NCBI GenBank assembly: GCA_946892665.1
Contig: CAMPOT010000001.1
Location: 310,001 to 374,000, forward strand
Reading direction: 5' to 3'
DNA from: Chryseobacterium sp. Marseille-Q5410
Lineage (GTDB): Bacteria > Bacteroidota > Bacteroidia > Flavobacteriales > Weeksellaceae
DNA length: 64,000 bases
The translations under genes were made by a program, and so were the position numbers. A model generated the notes under the pieces. That model saw nothing but the letters and a program-made list of their open reading frames with translations, was not told the DNA's origin and did no database searches. Of the stretch, positions 45,464 through 54,353 are shown one piece after another; position 1 is the first letter of the stretch; the number at the start of each line of letters is the position of its first letter.

Positions 45464-45705
45464 TTCGGTAAGAAAAAAAATGTTAATTAATTGATTGTTA
45501 ATCTGCTTCAACAAAGATAAAAAATTGATTCGTTGTGCAAAATTTTTTGTTCTTTTTTTAAAAATAATGCCAGTTTTAGCGTTTTATTTGTTGTTTTTAA
45601 ACGATTTTAAAGAAGAATGAAAATTTTTTGAATCGATTTCTCAATAAAAATGAAGTGATAATATTAAAACTATTAATTTAGCGTTTCCAAAAATAAATCA
45701 TCAGA

Positions 45706-47499
45706 ATGAAGAATATCTTTTATAAAGCACTTTGTGGCGTAGGAATTATTGTTTCTTTAGTTTCTTGCAAAAAAAATGATTCGCCTCTTACCAAAGTTAC
45801 ACCGGCGGATTTGGATTCTATTGCTGCGAACTATTATGAGCAATATTTGAAACTTCATCCTTTGGAAGCCACTGCACAAGGTGATTACCGTTACAATGAC
45901 CAATTACCTATTACCATTGATAGAGATTTCATTTCTGGCGAAATTTCCTTTTTCAATTCCGTCCAGGAGCAACTGAAAAAAGTGGATTATAAAAATCTAA
46001 ATGACGAGGATAAAACCGTATACGATGTCCTCGATTATACCTTAAAAGATAAAATAGAAAACTACGCTTATCACCCGGAATATATTCCTTTTACCCAGTT
46101 CGATGGGCTTCCTTTGCAATTTCCGCTTTTGGGAAGTGGTAGTGGATTTCAGCCTTTCAAAACCGAGAAAGATTATCAGGATTGGTTGGTTAGAGCCGAT
46201 AAATTCCCGAAATGGATGGATGCTGCGATTGAAAATTTCCGCGAGGGAATGAAAAACAACTATGTTTTGCCGCAAAAACTTGTTATGAAAATGATTCCTC
46301 AGATGACTGCCGAAGAAATTGTAAGTCCGGATTTTGAAAAAAATATCTTTTATGGTCCTTTGAAAAATTTCCCGAAAAACTTCTCTGAAGCTCAAAAAGA
46401 AAAACTCACAGAGGAATATAAAAATTTGGTTTTGAAAAAAATCGTTCCTGCTTATATCAAAATGGGTAATTTTTTAGCAAAGGAATATTTGGCTAAAGCT
46501 AGAACCACAGACGGAATTAATGCCTTGCCGAAAGGAAATGAGATCTATGCATTTTATGTAAAAAGCCAAACCACTACCGACAAAACGCCGCAAGAAATCA
46601 ATAAAATAGGATTGGAGCAGGTGGCAATGCTGCGTGCGGAAATGGAGAAAGTGAAAAATCAGTTAGGTTTTGGTGGAACATTGGAAGAGTTTATCACCTT
46701 CGTAAAAGCCGATCCTAAAGCAATGCCATATAAAACCAACAAAGAAGTAATCAATGCTTTCAATGGAATTCTAACAAAAATTACCCCGAAATTGAAAACC
46801 ATGTTCGGCGTTACTCCAAAAACCAAATTTGAGATTCGCCAAACCGAAAAATTCCGAGAAGCAACAGCAAGTGCTGAATATTTTCCGGGAACTTCCGATG
46901 GTAAAAAACCGGGGATTTTCTATATTCCGTTGCCGGATCCATCGAAGTTTAATGTGACTTCCGGAATGGAATCGCTTTTCCTTCACGAGGCAATTCCTGG
47001 GCATCATTATCAGGTTTCGCTTCAACAGGAAAACACTTCATTGCCGAAATTTATGAGGTTTGGTTGGTTTGGTGCGTATGGTGAAGGATGGGCGCATTAT
47101 TGTGAAACTTTGGGTCCCGAATTTGGTTTGTACACCGATCCTTATCAAAAAATGGGTTATCTGAGTGACCAAATGTTGAGAGCGGTTCGTTTGGTTGTAG
47201 ACACTGGTTTACACACCGGAACGATGAATCGCGAAGAGGCAATTAAGTATTTCTTGAGTAATATTTCGTATGATGAAGCCGCTGCAACAGCGGAAATTGA
47301 GCGATATATGGCTTTGCCGGGACAAGCATTGGGTTATAAAATCGGAGCGCTACGCATTCGGGAACTTCGAGATAAATATCAGAAAGAATTGGGCGCGAAG
47401 TTTAGTTTGGCAAAATTTCATGATGAAGTTTTAAACCAAGGTTGCCTTCCGCTCGATGTCTTGGATCGAAAAATGGAAAATTGGGCAAAAAGGCAATAA
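45706..47499 (+). CDS. DUF885 family lipoprotein, probable metallopeptidase
   Basis: The 597-residue protein has a lipoprotein signal (MKNIFYKALCGVGIIVSLVSC, lipobox VSC, Cys 21). It shows the DUF885 layout, mostly helical with a zinc-peptidase-like HEAIPGHHYQ (about residue 426) and a C-terminal conserved GEGWAHYCETLG (about 456). DUF885 proteins are thought to be secreted or lipid-anchored peptidases, although activity is seldom shown. The gene is monocistronic with a terminator at 47523. Confidence 0.88.
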   Translation: MKNIFYKALCGVGIIVSLVSCKKNDSPLTKVTPADLDSIAANYYEQYLKLHPLEATAQGDYRYNDQLPITIDRDFISGEISFFNSVQEQLKKVDYKNLNDEDKTVYDVLDYTLKDKIENYAYHPEYIPFTQFDGLPLQFPLLGSGSGFQPFKTEKDYQDWLVRADKFPKWMDAAIENFREGMKNNYVLPQKLVMKMIPQMTAEEIVSPDFEKNIFYGPLKNFPKNFSEAQKEKLTEEYKNLVLKKIVPAYIKMGNFLAKEYLAKARTTDGINALPKGNEIYAFYVKSQTTTDKTPQEINKIGLEQVAMLRAEMEKVKNQLGFGGTLEEFITFVKADPKAMPYKTNKEVINAFNGILTKITPKLKTMFGVTPKTKFEIRQTEKFREATASAEYFPGTSDGKKPGIFYIPLPDPSKFNVTSGMESLFLHEAIPGHHYQVSLQQENTSLPKFMRFGWFGAYGEGWAHYCETLGPEFGLYTDPYQKMGYLSDQMLRAVRLVVDTGLHTGTMNREEAIKYFLSNISYDEAAATAEIERYMALPGQALGYKIGALRIRELRDKYQKELGAKFSLAKFHDEVLNQGCLPLDVLDRKMENWAKRQ

Positions 47500-47522
47500 T
47501 TGATTACATCAATATTTGAACA

Positions 47523-47552
47523 AAATCCACTGAAATCATCAGCGGATTTTTT
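47523..47552 (+). terminator. Intrinsic terminator of the DUF885 gene
   Basis: The stem AATCCACTGA / TCAGCGGATT (one mismatch) with loop AATCA is followed by six T residues, 24 bases after the stop. Confidence 0.7.
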
Positions 47553-47663
47553 AATTGATTGTTATTAATATTCAAAGTTTACTGAAATTTGAATTTTCTT
47601 TAAAAATAATAAATTATGAATATTAAATTTGATTAAAAAATTTTATAACTTTATAGATAACTG

Positions 47664-47858
47664 ATGTCGGGTTTTGATGGGCAATCTTTAACTAAATTAA
47701 TCAAAGGAAGTCTCGAAACTCAACACATCAAAATCATGATGATGTCGGCGAATCCGGATGCTGAAAAAATTAGCAAAACTATCGATGTGAACGATTTTCT
47801 CACCAAACCTTTCGAAATGGATGAGCTGGTGAGCAAGGTTGAAGCGCTTCTAAAATAA
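47664..47858 (+). pseudogene. C-terminal fragment of a response-regulator receiver domain
   Basis: This 64-codon frame encodes the second half of a CheY-like domain: MSGFDGQSLTKLIK (the loop after the phospho-acceptor Asp), KIMMMSANPDAEKI with the conserved Ser/Thr, and DFLTKPFEMDELVSKV with the conserved Lys of TKPF. The N-terminal half with the acidic pair and the phospho-Asp is absent: an in-frame TAA lies two codons before the ATG, and the AT-rich upstream DNA has no receiver-like frame. It is best read as a truncated gene. A short functional product cannot be ruled out. Confidence 0.75.
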
Positions 47859-47871
47859 ACTCAATATTTAT

Positions 47872-48492
47872 TTACTTTTCAAAAAGCATTCTCGTTAAGA
47901 AATCTTTTTCTTTATTGCCTCTTGCGGGAGAGTATTCTCGGCCGTAGAAAATAATTTGCAGATGAAGTCTGTTCCAACTTTCTTTCGGGAAAAGTTTTTT
48001 CGCGTCTTTTTCTGTTTCTGCAACGTTTTTTCCTGAAGTTAGTTGCCATTGAACCATCAATCGATGAATATGGGTGTCGACCGGAAAAGCAGGTACACCG
48101 AAAGCTTGGCTCATCACCACCGACGCAGTTTTGTGGCCAACTCCAGGAAGCGCTTCCAATTCCTCAAAAGTTTTCGGAACTTCGCCGTTATGTCTTTCTA
48201 CCAGGAGTTCTGCCATTTTTTTAAGGTTTTTCGCCTTGTTATTGGCCAGCCCTATTTCTTTGATTAAATATTTAATCTCGTCAACTTCTAAATGCTTCAT
48301 TCGGAAGGGGTCTCCGGCAACTTCAAATAATTTTGGAGTAATTTGGTTTACCTTTTTATCAGTCGTTTGGGCCGAAAGAGCTACCGCGACTAAAAGCGTG
48401 TAAGGATCGCTATGATCCAAAGGAATTGGAACCTCCGGATATAATTTTTCGAGTTCCATCATCACGGTTTCGGCTCTTTGCTTTTTTGTCAT
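47872..48492 (-). CDS. nth: Endonuclease III (DNA glycosylase/AP lyase), no Fe-S cluster
   Basis: Nth removes oxidised pyrimidines and nicks abasic sites. In this 206-residue protein the helix-hairpin-helix LPGVGHKTASVV carries the catalytic Lys 121 and PVDTHIHRLM the Asp 139; SAQTTDKKVN is the DNA-contact loop. The C-terminal tail (YGREYSPARGNKEKDF) lacks all four Cys of the usual 4Fe-4S cluster; the protein has no Cys at all. Otherwise it is full length. It is on the minus strand next to bcp. Confidence 0.93.
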   Translation of the reverse strand: MTKKQRAETVMMELEKLYPEVPIPLDHSDPYTLLVAVALSAQTTDKKVNQITPKLFEVAGDPFRMKHLEVDEIKYLIKEIGLANNKAKNLKKMAELLVERHNGEVPKTFEELEALPGVGHKTASVVMSQAFGVPAFPVDTHIHRLMVQWQLTSGKNVAETEKDAKKLFPKESWNRLHLQIIFYGREYSPARGNKEKDFLTRMLFEK

Positions 48493-48507
48493 TTTAGCTT
48501 AAATTTG
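48477..48507 (+). promoter_or_regulatory. bcp promoter
   Basis: TTTG (48477-48480), a 19-base spacer and TAAATTTG (48500-48507) match the consensus exactly. The ATG lies 16 bases downstream. The -33 half overlaps the nth 5' end. Confidence 0.75.
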
Positions 48508-48523
48508 GGCAAAATTAAACATT

Positions 48524-48973
48524 ATGTTGAAAGTTGGTGATCGGTTGCCCGAATTTGTAAGTGTAAATCAAGATGGTGAAACAGTAAATTCCCAAGATTT
48601 ATTAGGAAAAAAACTTGTGATTTTCTTTTATCCAAAAGCCAATACACCGGGTTGTACTGCGGAAGCCTGCGATCTAAATAATAATTTCTCAAAACTGAAA
48701 AAAGAGGGTTTTCAGTTATTGGGCGTCTCGGCAGATCCTGTGAAAACTCAGAAAAAATTTCATGAAAAATTTGGCTTCCAATATCCGCTGCTTGCCGATG
48801 AAAACCGGGATGTTATCGAAAAATTTGGCGTTTGGCAACTCAAGAAATTCATGGGTAAAGAATTCATGGGAATTGTGCGCACAACTTTTATTTTTGACGA
48901 AAATGGAATTTGCGTTCGCGTTATTGAAAAAGTGAAAACCAAGGAAGCCGCGAAACAAATCTTGGAAAGCTAA
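48524..48973 (+). CDS. bcp: Thioredoxin-dependent peroxiredoxin (BCP type)
   Basis: The 149-residue peroxiredoxin reduces hydrogen peroxide and organic peroxides. The peroxidatic Cys 44 in YPKANTPGCTAEACDLNNNF and a resolving Cys 49 five residues later are typical of the Bcp/PrxQ group; FGVWQLKKFMGKEFMGIVRTTF (central) and IFDENGICV follow. It is cytosolic. Its stop lies four bases from the end of the convergent sufS gene. Confidence 0.95.
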   Translation: MLKVGDRLPEFVSVNQDGETVNSQDLLGKKLVIFFYPKANTPGCTAEACDLNNNFSKLKKEGFQLLGVSADPVKTQKKFHEKFGFQYPLLADENRDVIEKFGVWQLKKFMGKEFMGIVRTTFIFDENGICVRVIEKVKTKEAAKQILES

Positions 48974-48976
48974 GAT

Positions 48977-50197
48977 TTAACCCAACATTTTTTGCGCTTT
49001 TTTCACCCCATCAAAAAGAATATCAATCTCTTCAAATGTGTTGTAAACAGCGAAACTAGCTCGAACTGTTCCTGCGATATTGAAGAAATTCATAATCGGT
49101 TGCGTACAATGATGGCCGGTTCTCACGGCGATTCCCAACTTGTCGAGAATCATTCCGACATCTGAAGAAATTCCAATTCCTTCGAGATTGAAAGATACGA
49201 CGCCGGTTCGGTGGGCTTTTTCACCATAAATTTTTAAACCTTCTATTTGGAGCAATTGTTTTTGAGCGTAATCCAGCAAAGAATTTTCGTGGTTTTGTAA
49301 ATGCTCCTGACCTATATTTTCAATGAAATCTACGGCGGTTCCCAAGGCAATATTTCCGCCAACATTTGGTGTGCCGGCTTCAAATTTGAAAGGCAAATCT
49401 GCGTAAGTGGTTTTCTCGAAAGAGCAAGTCGCGATCATCTCGCCACCACCGTGGAAAGGTTGAATTTTCCTCAGAATTTCTTCTCTTCCGTACAGAATTC
49501 CGGTTCCCATCGGTGCATACATTTTGTGTCCTGAAAAAACGAAAAAATCGCAATCCATTTCCTGAACATCAATTTTGAAATGAGGTGCAGATTGCGCTCC
49601 ATCGATTACGATGATAGCGCCAGTATTTGCGCGTGTTTTTGCAATAATCTCTTCAATGGGATTTACAATTCCCAACGCATTCGAAACCTGATTAACAGAA
49701 ACTATTTTAGTTTTTTCACCTAAGTTTTCATCCAAAAAATCGAGCTGCAGAATCCCGTTTTCATCCATCGGAATTACTTTCAATTTTGCGCCCGTTCTTT
49801 CGCAGAGCATTTGCCATGGAACGATATTCGAGTGGTGCTCCAAATAAGAAATGATGATTTCGTCGTTTTCTTTAATTAAATTCGTCAAAGAATAGGCGAT
49901 GAGGTTGATTCCTTCCGTCGTTCCTTTGGTAAATATGACTTCAAAATCGTTTTTTGCATTGATGAATTTTTGGACTTTTCTCCTGGCCAGCTCCATTTCC
50001 TCGGTCGCCAATTGACTTAAAGTGTGAATTCCGCGATGAACATTCGCATTGATCTCCTGGTAATATTTTTCCCAAGAATTCAGTACCGGTAACGGTTTCT
50101 GCGAAGTGGCGGCATTGTCGAGATAAACCAAGGGTTTTCCGTTAACCTGCTGATTAAGAATTGGAAATTGGTTTCGGATATGTTGTAAATCGAGCAT
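48977..50197 (-). CDS. sufS: Cysteine desulfurase (SufS type)
   Basis: SufS takes sulfur from cysteine for Fe-S assembly using PLP. The 406-residue group II enzyme starts MLDLQHIRNQFPILNQQVNG and has the PLP Lys in FVFSGHKMYAPMG and the persulfide Cys in RTGHHCTQPIM, within the short loop of the SufS group. It lies apart from iscA-sufB-sufC (61784 onward), about 11.6 kb away, unlike the compact suf operons of many bacteria. A TAAATTTG -7-like element is 20 bases upstream of the start (50218-50225). Confidence 0.94.
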   Translation of the reverse strand: MLDLQHIRNQFPILNQQVNGKPLVYLDNAATSQKPLPVLNSWEKYYQEINANVHRGIHTLSQLATEEMELARRKVQKFINAKNDFEVIFTKGTTEGINLIAYSLTNLIKENDEIIISYLEHHSNIVPWQMLCERTGAKLKVIPMDENGILQLDFLDENLGEKTKIVSVNQVSNALGIVNPIEEIIAKTRANTGAIIVIDGAQSAPHFKIDVQEMDCDFFVFSGHKMYAPMGTGILYGREEILRKIQPFHGGGEMIATCSFEKTTYADLPFKFEAGTPNVGGNIALGTAVDFIENIGQEHLQNHENSLLDYAQKQLLQIEGLKIYGEKAHRTGVVSFNLEGIGISSDVGMILDKLGIAVRTGHHCTQPIMNFFNIAGTVRASFAVYNTFEEIDILFDGVKKAQKMLG

Positions 50198-50252
50198 TTA
50201 TTTTATTTAGAATGGTTCAAATTTACGGATTTTATTTTTGACGATTTCTAAA

Positions 50253-51392
50253 TCACTTGACCATTTTTGCAACTTCCCTGACCAAAACCTCAACCTGTTT
50301 TGGACGTCCTTTCTCATCGACCGGTTGGTCTTCGTACATTCCGGTTCTCACGATTACCATGTTTTTTTCCGGAACGATGATGATGTATTGCCCGTATAAT
50401 CCCCAAAAATAATAATGTTTTAAATCACTGTCATTATTTATCCAAAGTCCCATTCCGTAAGCTTCCTTCGAAAGTTTCGTGGGCGTTTTCATCTCATTTA
50501 AAAATTCTGAACTGATGATTTGCTGATTTTCAAATTTTCCTTTATTTAGGAACAACTGACCGAGTTTCGCAAAATCTCGAGCGTTGGAATGTATACAGCA
50601 AAACGTTTTTTCCATTCCGAAATCGTCGGTGCTCCAAAATGCTTTTTGTTCCATTCCTAGCGGTTTCCATAGTTTTTCGGAGGCGTATTCGGCGATGGTT
50701 TGGTTCATGGATTTTCTTAATGCAAAGCCGAGAAGCTGCGTTGCGCCACTCTGGTATTCAAATTTTGTCCCCGGATTTTCTTTAAACCCTCGGAGCAGTA
50801 CTGCTTCTTCTAACGATTTTCCATAATAAGCTTTTGCATTTTGCAGAAACGGATTTTTGTAGTTTTCGTTCCAATTTAATCCGGCTTCCATTTTGGCTAA
50901 ATCTCCGACGGTGAGTTTATTTCCGAATTCTACATTTTTGTAATTTTCAAAAAAATCGGAGTAACGCTGGTTGATGCTTGCGATCTTTTTTTCTTCAATT
51001 GCTTTGCCCAACAGAAGTACAGTGACGGCTTTTGCCATGGAAAAAGAATTGGTTTGCGATTGTTGCGAGTAACCATTCCAATATTCTTCGTGGAGTAATT
51101 TTCCGTTTTTAATGATTAAAAATGAAGCTGAATTGGTCGTTTTTAACTCTTGAACTAATTTTTTCGGCAAAGGTTGTTGGTTGTACAGCGAATCCTTTTC
51201 CCAGGAAATTGGTTTTCCTATTGCAATAGGATGACTGTTGAAATATTTTCCATCATCTATCGTAGAACCGGTTACTCCGCGAAAATAAGTTTCTCGAATT
51301 CCTTTGAATAAATAATCGTATCCAAAAGCGTACATTAAAGCAAATAGTAAAGCAATTCCGATCAGGATCGATTGTAGGATTTTCTTGATCAT
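50253..51392 (-). CDS. Serine hydrolase (class C beta-lactamase-related)
   Basis: The 379-residue protein has one N-terminal hydrophobic segment (about 5-25, possibly a membrane anchor or signal) and a beta-lactamase-fold domain. The SxxK is in NSFSMAKAVTVLLLG and the second motif region is EYQSGATQLLGFAL (YxS variant); HYYFWGLYGQ resembles the third motif area. Such enzymes act as esterases, D-aminopeptidases or penicillin-binding-like proteins; the substrate is unknown. A single gene upstream of the sufS gene on the minus strand. Confidence 0.88.
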   Translation of the reverse strand: MIKKILQSILIGIALLFALMYAFGYDYLFKGIRETYFRGVTGSTIDDGKYFNSHPIAIGKPISWEKDSLYNQQPLPKKLVQELKTTNSASFLIIKNGKLLHEEYWNGYSQQSQTNSFSMAKAVTVLLLGKAIEEKKIASINQRYSDFFENYKNVEFGNKLTVGDLAKMEAGLNWNENYKNPFLQNAKAYYGKSLEEAVLLRGFKENPGTKFEYQSGATQLLGFALRKSMNQTIAEYASEKLWKPLGMEQKAFWSTDDFGMEKTFCCIHSNARDFAKLGQLFLNKGKFENQQIISSEFLNEMKTPTKLSKEAYGMGLWINNDSDLKHYYFWGLYGQYIIIVPEKNMVIVRTGMYEDQPVDEKGRPKQVEVLVREVAKMVK

Positions 51393-51469
51393 TTCCTATA
51401 TTTTGTAATATTTAAATATAAAAAAAGTTCCGAATTTCTCCGGAACAATTAAGTGATATTTTTTAGAAA

Positions 51470-53011
51470 TTAAATTTTAGAAAGCAGATTTCTGAAATTA
51501 GTTTTCTCGTCGATAATTCTTCGTAAATCGGCTACAGGAACACGTTCTTGTTTCATTGTGTCGCGGTCGCGCAGTGTTACTGTATGATCCGTCAACGAAT
51601 CGTGATCGATGGTGATACAGAACGGCGTACCGATCGCATCCTGTCTTCTGTAACGCTTTCCGATGCTGTCTTTATCTTCATAGATCACGTTGAAATCAAA
51701 TTTTAAATCATTGAAGATTTTTTCTCCATATTCCCCAAGTCCGTCTTTTTTCATCAACGGAAGAATTGCTGCCTTTACAGGTGCCAAAGCTGGCGGAAGT
51801 CCAAGAACAGTTCTTTCTGAGCCATCTTCTAACACTTCATCCTTCAATGAATTAGAGAATATAGCAAGGAAAAGTCGATCCAGACCAACTGAAGTTTCAA
51901 CAACGTATGGAACGTAATTTTCGTTTCTTTCCGGATCAAAATATTGTAATTTTCTGCCCGAGAATTTCTCATGAGCACTTAAATCGAAATCGGTTCGGGA
52001 GTGAATTCCTTCCAATTCTTTGAATCCGAAAGGAAATTTAAATTCAATATCTGCAGCTGCATTCGCATAGTGAGCCAGTTTTTCGTGATCGTGGAATTTA
52101 TAATTTTCCGCACCTAAACCTAAAGCTAAATGCCAGTTCAATCGTTTTTGTTTCCATTCTTCATAAAAACTAAGTTCTGTTCCAGGTGCAACGAAAAACT
52201 GCATTTCCATTTGCTCGAACTCGCGCATCCTGAAGATAAATTGTCTCGCAACAATCTCATTTCTAAATGCTTTCCCGATCTGCGCAATCCCGAAAGGCAA
52301 TTTGTGGCGGGAAGTTTTCTGCACATTCAGGAAATTCACAAAAATTCCTTGTGCGGTTTCCGGACGCAAATAAAGATCAGTTGCGCTTTCGGAAGCGGCA
52401 CCTAGTTTTGTCCCAAACATCAAGTTAAATTGGCGAACGTCGGTCCAGTTTTTCGAGCCTGTATCTGGATCAGCAATTTCGAGTTCTTCAATTAATGTTT
52501 TTATGTCTGCTAAATCATTGTTTTCTAACGACTTCGCCATTCTCGAAAGGATCGTTATCTGTTTTTCGCGGTATTCTAAAACTCTTGGATTGGTCGTTTC
52601 AAATTCATTTTTATCGAAGGCATCTCCAAATCTCTTCGCTGCTTTATCGATTTCTTTTTGTGCTTTCTCTTCCAGCTTTGCACAGTAATCTTCGAGCAGA
52701 ACATCAGCTCTGAAGCGTTTTTTAGAATCTTTATTATCAATCAAAGGATCATTAAAAGCATCAACATGGCCTGAAGCTTTCCAAATCGTTGGATGCATGA
52801 AAATCGCAGAATCGATTCCTACGATATTTTCATTCATTTGCACCATAGCTTTCCACCAATATTGTTTTAGGTTATTTTTCAGTTCTACCCCGTTCTGCCC
52901 GTAATCGTAAATCGCCGAAAGTCCGTCGTAGATCTCACTTGAAGGAAAAATGAAACCATACTCTTTTGCATGAGAAATAAGTTTCTTGAAAACATCTTCT
53001 TGTTTAGCCAT
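51470..53011 (-). CDS. glyQS: Glycine-tRNA ligase
   Basis: This 513-residue protein is a class II aminoacyl-tRNA synthetase of the eukaryote-like (single-chain) GlyRS type. Motif 2 is QIGKAFRNEIVARQFIFRMREF shortened to FRNEIVARQF, the metal/substrate region is LYLRPETAQGIFVNF, and motif 3 is VVETSVGLDRLFLAI. The N-terminal block SHAKEYGFIFPSSEIYDGLS is typical of GlyRS. The TATTTTTG element at 53028-53035 (minus) fits its promoter -7. Essential gene. Confidence 0.96.
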   Translation of the reverse strand: MAKQEDVFKKLISHAKEYGFIFPSSEIYDGLSAIYDYGQNGVELKNNLKQYWWKAMVQMNENIVGIDSAIFMHPTIWKASGHVDAFNDPLIDNKDSKKRFRADVLLEDYCAKLEEKAQKEIDKAAKRFGDAFDKNEFETTNPRVLEYREKQITILSRMAKSLENNDLADIKTLIEELEIADPDTGSKNWTDVRQFNLMFGTKLGAASESATDLYLRPETAQGIFVNFLNVQKTSRHKLPFGIAQIGKAFRNEIVARQFIFRMREFEQMEMQFFVAPGTELSFYEEWKQKRLNWHLALGLGAENYKFHDHEKLAHYANAAADIEFKFPFGFKELEGIHSRTDFDLSAHEKFSGRKLQYFDPERNENYVPYVVETSVGLDRLFLAIFSNSLKDEVLEDGSERTVLGLPPALAPVKAAILPLMKKDGLGEYGEKIFNDLKFDFNVIYEDKDSIGKRYRRQDAIGTPFCITIDHDSLTDHTVTLRDRDTMKQERVPVADLRRIIDEKTNFRNLLSKI

Positions 53012-53054
53012 TTTAGTTGAATTTGTGCAAAAATAGGGAAATTTATTTTAATTT

Positions 53055-53150
53055 TAAGGAGTCGGGAACCTGCTCTCCGCTATATCTTTTGCTGCGCTTC
53101 GCTCCGCAAAAGGATGCCGCTGTGATCAGGGCTAGTTACGGGCAGATTTC
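53055..53150 (+). repeat. GC-rich hairpin repeat, element B
   Basis: A GC-rich island between glyQS and pyrD. It holds CTCTCCGCTATATC, a hairpin CTTTTGC..TTCG..GCAAAAG around TGCGCTTCGCTCC, and then GCCGCTGTGATCAGGGC. Element A (32165-32283) has the same order of parts with a different stem (GGCGG/CCGCC). The predicted peptide in this region has no family resemblance, so I treat it as non-coding. Confidence 0.55.
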
Positions 53151-53175
53151 GTTAGAAAGTTTCGTTGTAAATCAT

Positions 53176-53183
53176 TACATTTG
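53176..53183 (+). promoter_or_regulatory. Probable -7 element of pyrD
   Basis: TACATTTG matches TAnnTTTG and ends 15 bases before the ATG at 53199. A clear -33 element is not seen; its place falls just beyond the right side of the GC-rich element. Confidence 0.5.
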
Positions 53184-53198
53184 CCAAACTTTTCTTGC

Positions 53199-54206
53199 AT
53201 GTACAAATCCTTTATTCGCCCAATTCTTTTCAAATTCGATCCTGAAGAAGTACATTATTTCACTTTTTCATTATTAAAGAATTTCCCTTTTCTTGCCAAA
53301 ATTTTTCTTCCTAAACCTATTGAAGACAAAAGATTGGAACGTGAAGTTTTCGGTCTGAAATTTAAAAATCCCGTAGGTCTGGCTGCAGGTTTTGATAAGG
53401 ATGCGAAAATGTTCAGCGAACTTTCCGATCTTGGTTTTGGCTTCGTGGAAATCGGAACATTAACCCCGAAACCGCAAGATGGAAATCCTAAAAAAAGACT
53501 GTTCAGATTGAAAGAAGATTCAGCAATCATCAACCGAATGGGTTTCAACAACGGTGGAGTAGACGCTGCGGTGGAAAGGTTAAAAGCTAATAGAAACGTT
53601 TTAATCGGCGGAAATATTGGCAAAAATAAAATCACGGCGAATGAAGATGCGGTAAATGATTACATCATCTGTTTCGAAAAATTATTTCCTGTTGTCGATT
53701 ATTTCGTGGTGAATGTAAGTTCGCCCAATACGCCAAATCTTCGCGAGCTTCAAGACAAAGAACCGTTAACAAAATTGCTCGGAAATTTGCAGCACCTCAA
53801 TTCGCAAAAAGAAAAACCAAAACCTATTTTACTCAAAATCGCCCCGGACTTGAGCGACGATCAGCTTTTAGATATCATTGATATTGTAAAAGAAACTAAA
53901 ATTGCAGGCGTAATTGCCACAAACACCACGCTTTCTAGAGATAACCTTATTTCCGAAAATAGACAAGAAGCTGGTGGACTTTCAGGAAAACCTTTAGCAA
54001 AACGGTCCACCGAAGTCATCCGATTTCTCTCAGAAAAAAGTGGAAAAGCTTTCCCAATTATTGGCGTTGGCGGAATTCACACTGCAGAAGATGCTATTGA
54101 GAAACTGGAAGCCGGCGCAAGTTTAATTCAGTTGTATACGGGTTTTATTTACGAAGGCCCGGAATTGATTCATGATATTAATAAGAAGCTTTTGGAAAAA
54201 TATTGA
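53199..54206 (+). CDS. pyrD: Dihydroorotate dehydrogenase (quinone, class 2)
   Basis: PyrD oxidises dihydroorotate to orotate in pyrimidine synthesis, passing electrons to quinone at the membrane. From ATG 53199 the 335-residue protein has the class 2 N-terminal helical extension ([19 protein letters not shown]), [41 protein letters not shown] (catalytic Ser region) and [15 protein letters not shown] membrane-embedded cytoplasmic-side location is expected. It ends 6 bases before a large inverted-repeat element. Confidence 0.95.
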   Translation: MYKSFIRPILFKFDPEEVHYFTFSLLKNFPFLAKIFLPKPIEDKRLEREVFGLKFKNPVGLAAGFDKDAKMFSELSDLGFGFVEIGTLTPKPQDGNPKKRLFRLKEDSAIINRMGFNNGGVDAAVERLKANRNVLIGGNIGKNKITANEDAVNDYIICFEKLFPVVDYFVVNVSSPNTPNLRELQDKEPLTKLLGNLQHLNSQKEKPKPILLKIAPDLSDDQLLDIIDIVKETKIAGVIATNTTLSRDNLISENRQEAGGLSGKPLAKRSTEVIRFLSEKSGKAFPIIGVGGIHTAEDAIEKLEAGASLIQLYTGFIYEGPELIHDINKKLLEKY

Positions 54207-54212
54207 TTATTG

Positions 54213-54346
54213 AACCACAAAAGCCACAAAAGAAATGTTTGAAAAAAGCATTACAGAAGGTAGCAAAATCTGTTTTTCAAATTTTGCTATCTTTTAAAAT
54301 CTTAAATAAAAATGATTGAGAAAAAGCTTTTGTGCCTTTTGTGGTT
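54213..54346. repeat. 134-base inverted-repeat element (MITE-like or terminator)
   Basis: The ends are near-perfect 20-base inverted repeats, AACCACAAAAGCCACAAAAG at 54213-54232 and CTTTTGTGCCTTTTGTGGTT at 54327-54346 (one mismatch). Inside is a second inverted repeat with ATTTTGCTATC and GTAGCAAAAT arms. It fills the space between pyrD (plus) and the DUF445 gene (minus), which are convergent. It has no open frame. It may act as a two-way terminator and may be a non-autonomous mobile element. Confidence 0.6.
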
Positions 54347-54353
54347 TAAAAAG

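Noticed and set aside
53017-53277. Plus-strand open frame of 86 codons over the glyQS-pyrD gap
   Set aside because: It runs through the GC-rich element B and the start of pyrD in a different frame, and its product has no recognisable family or composition of a real protein.
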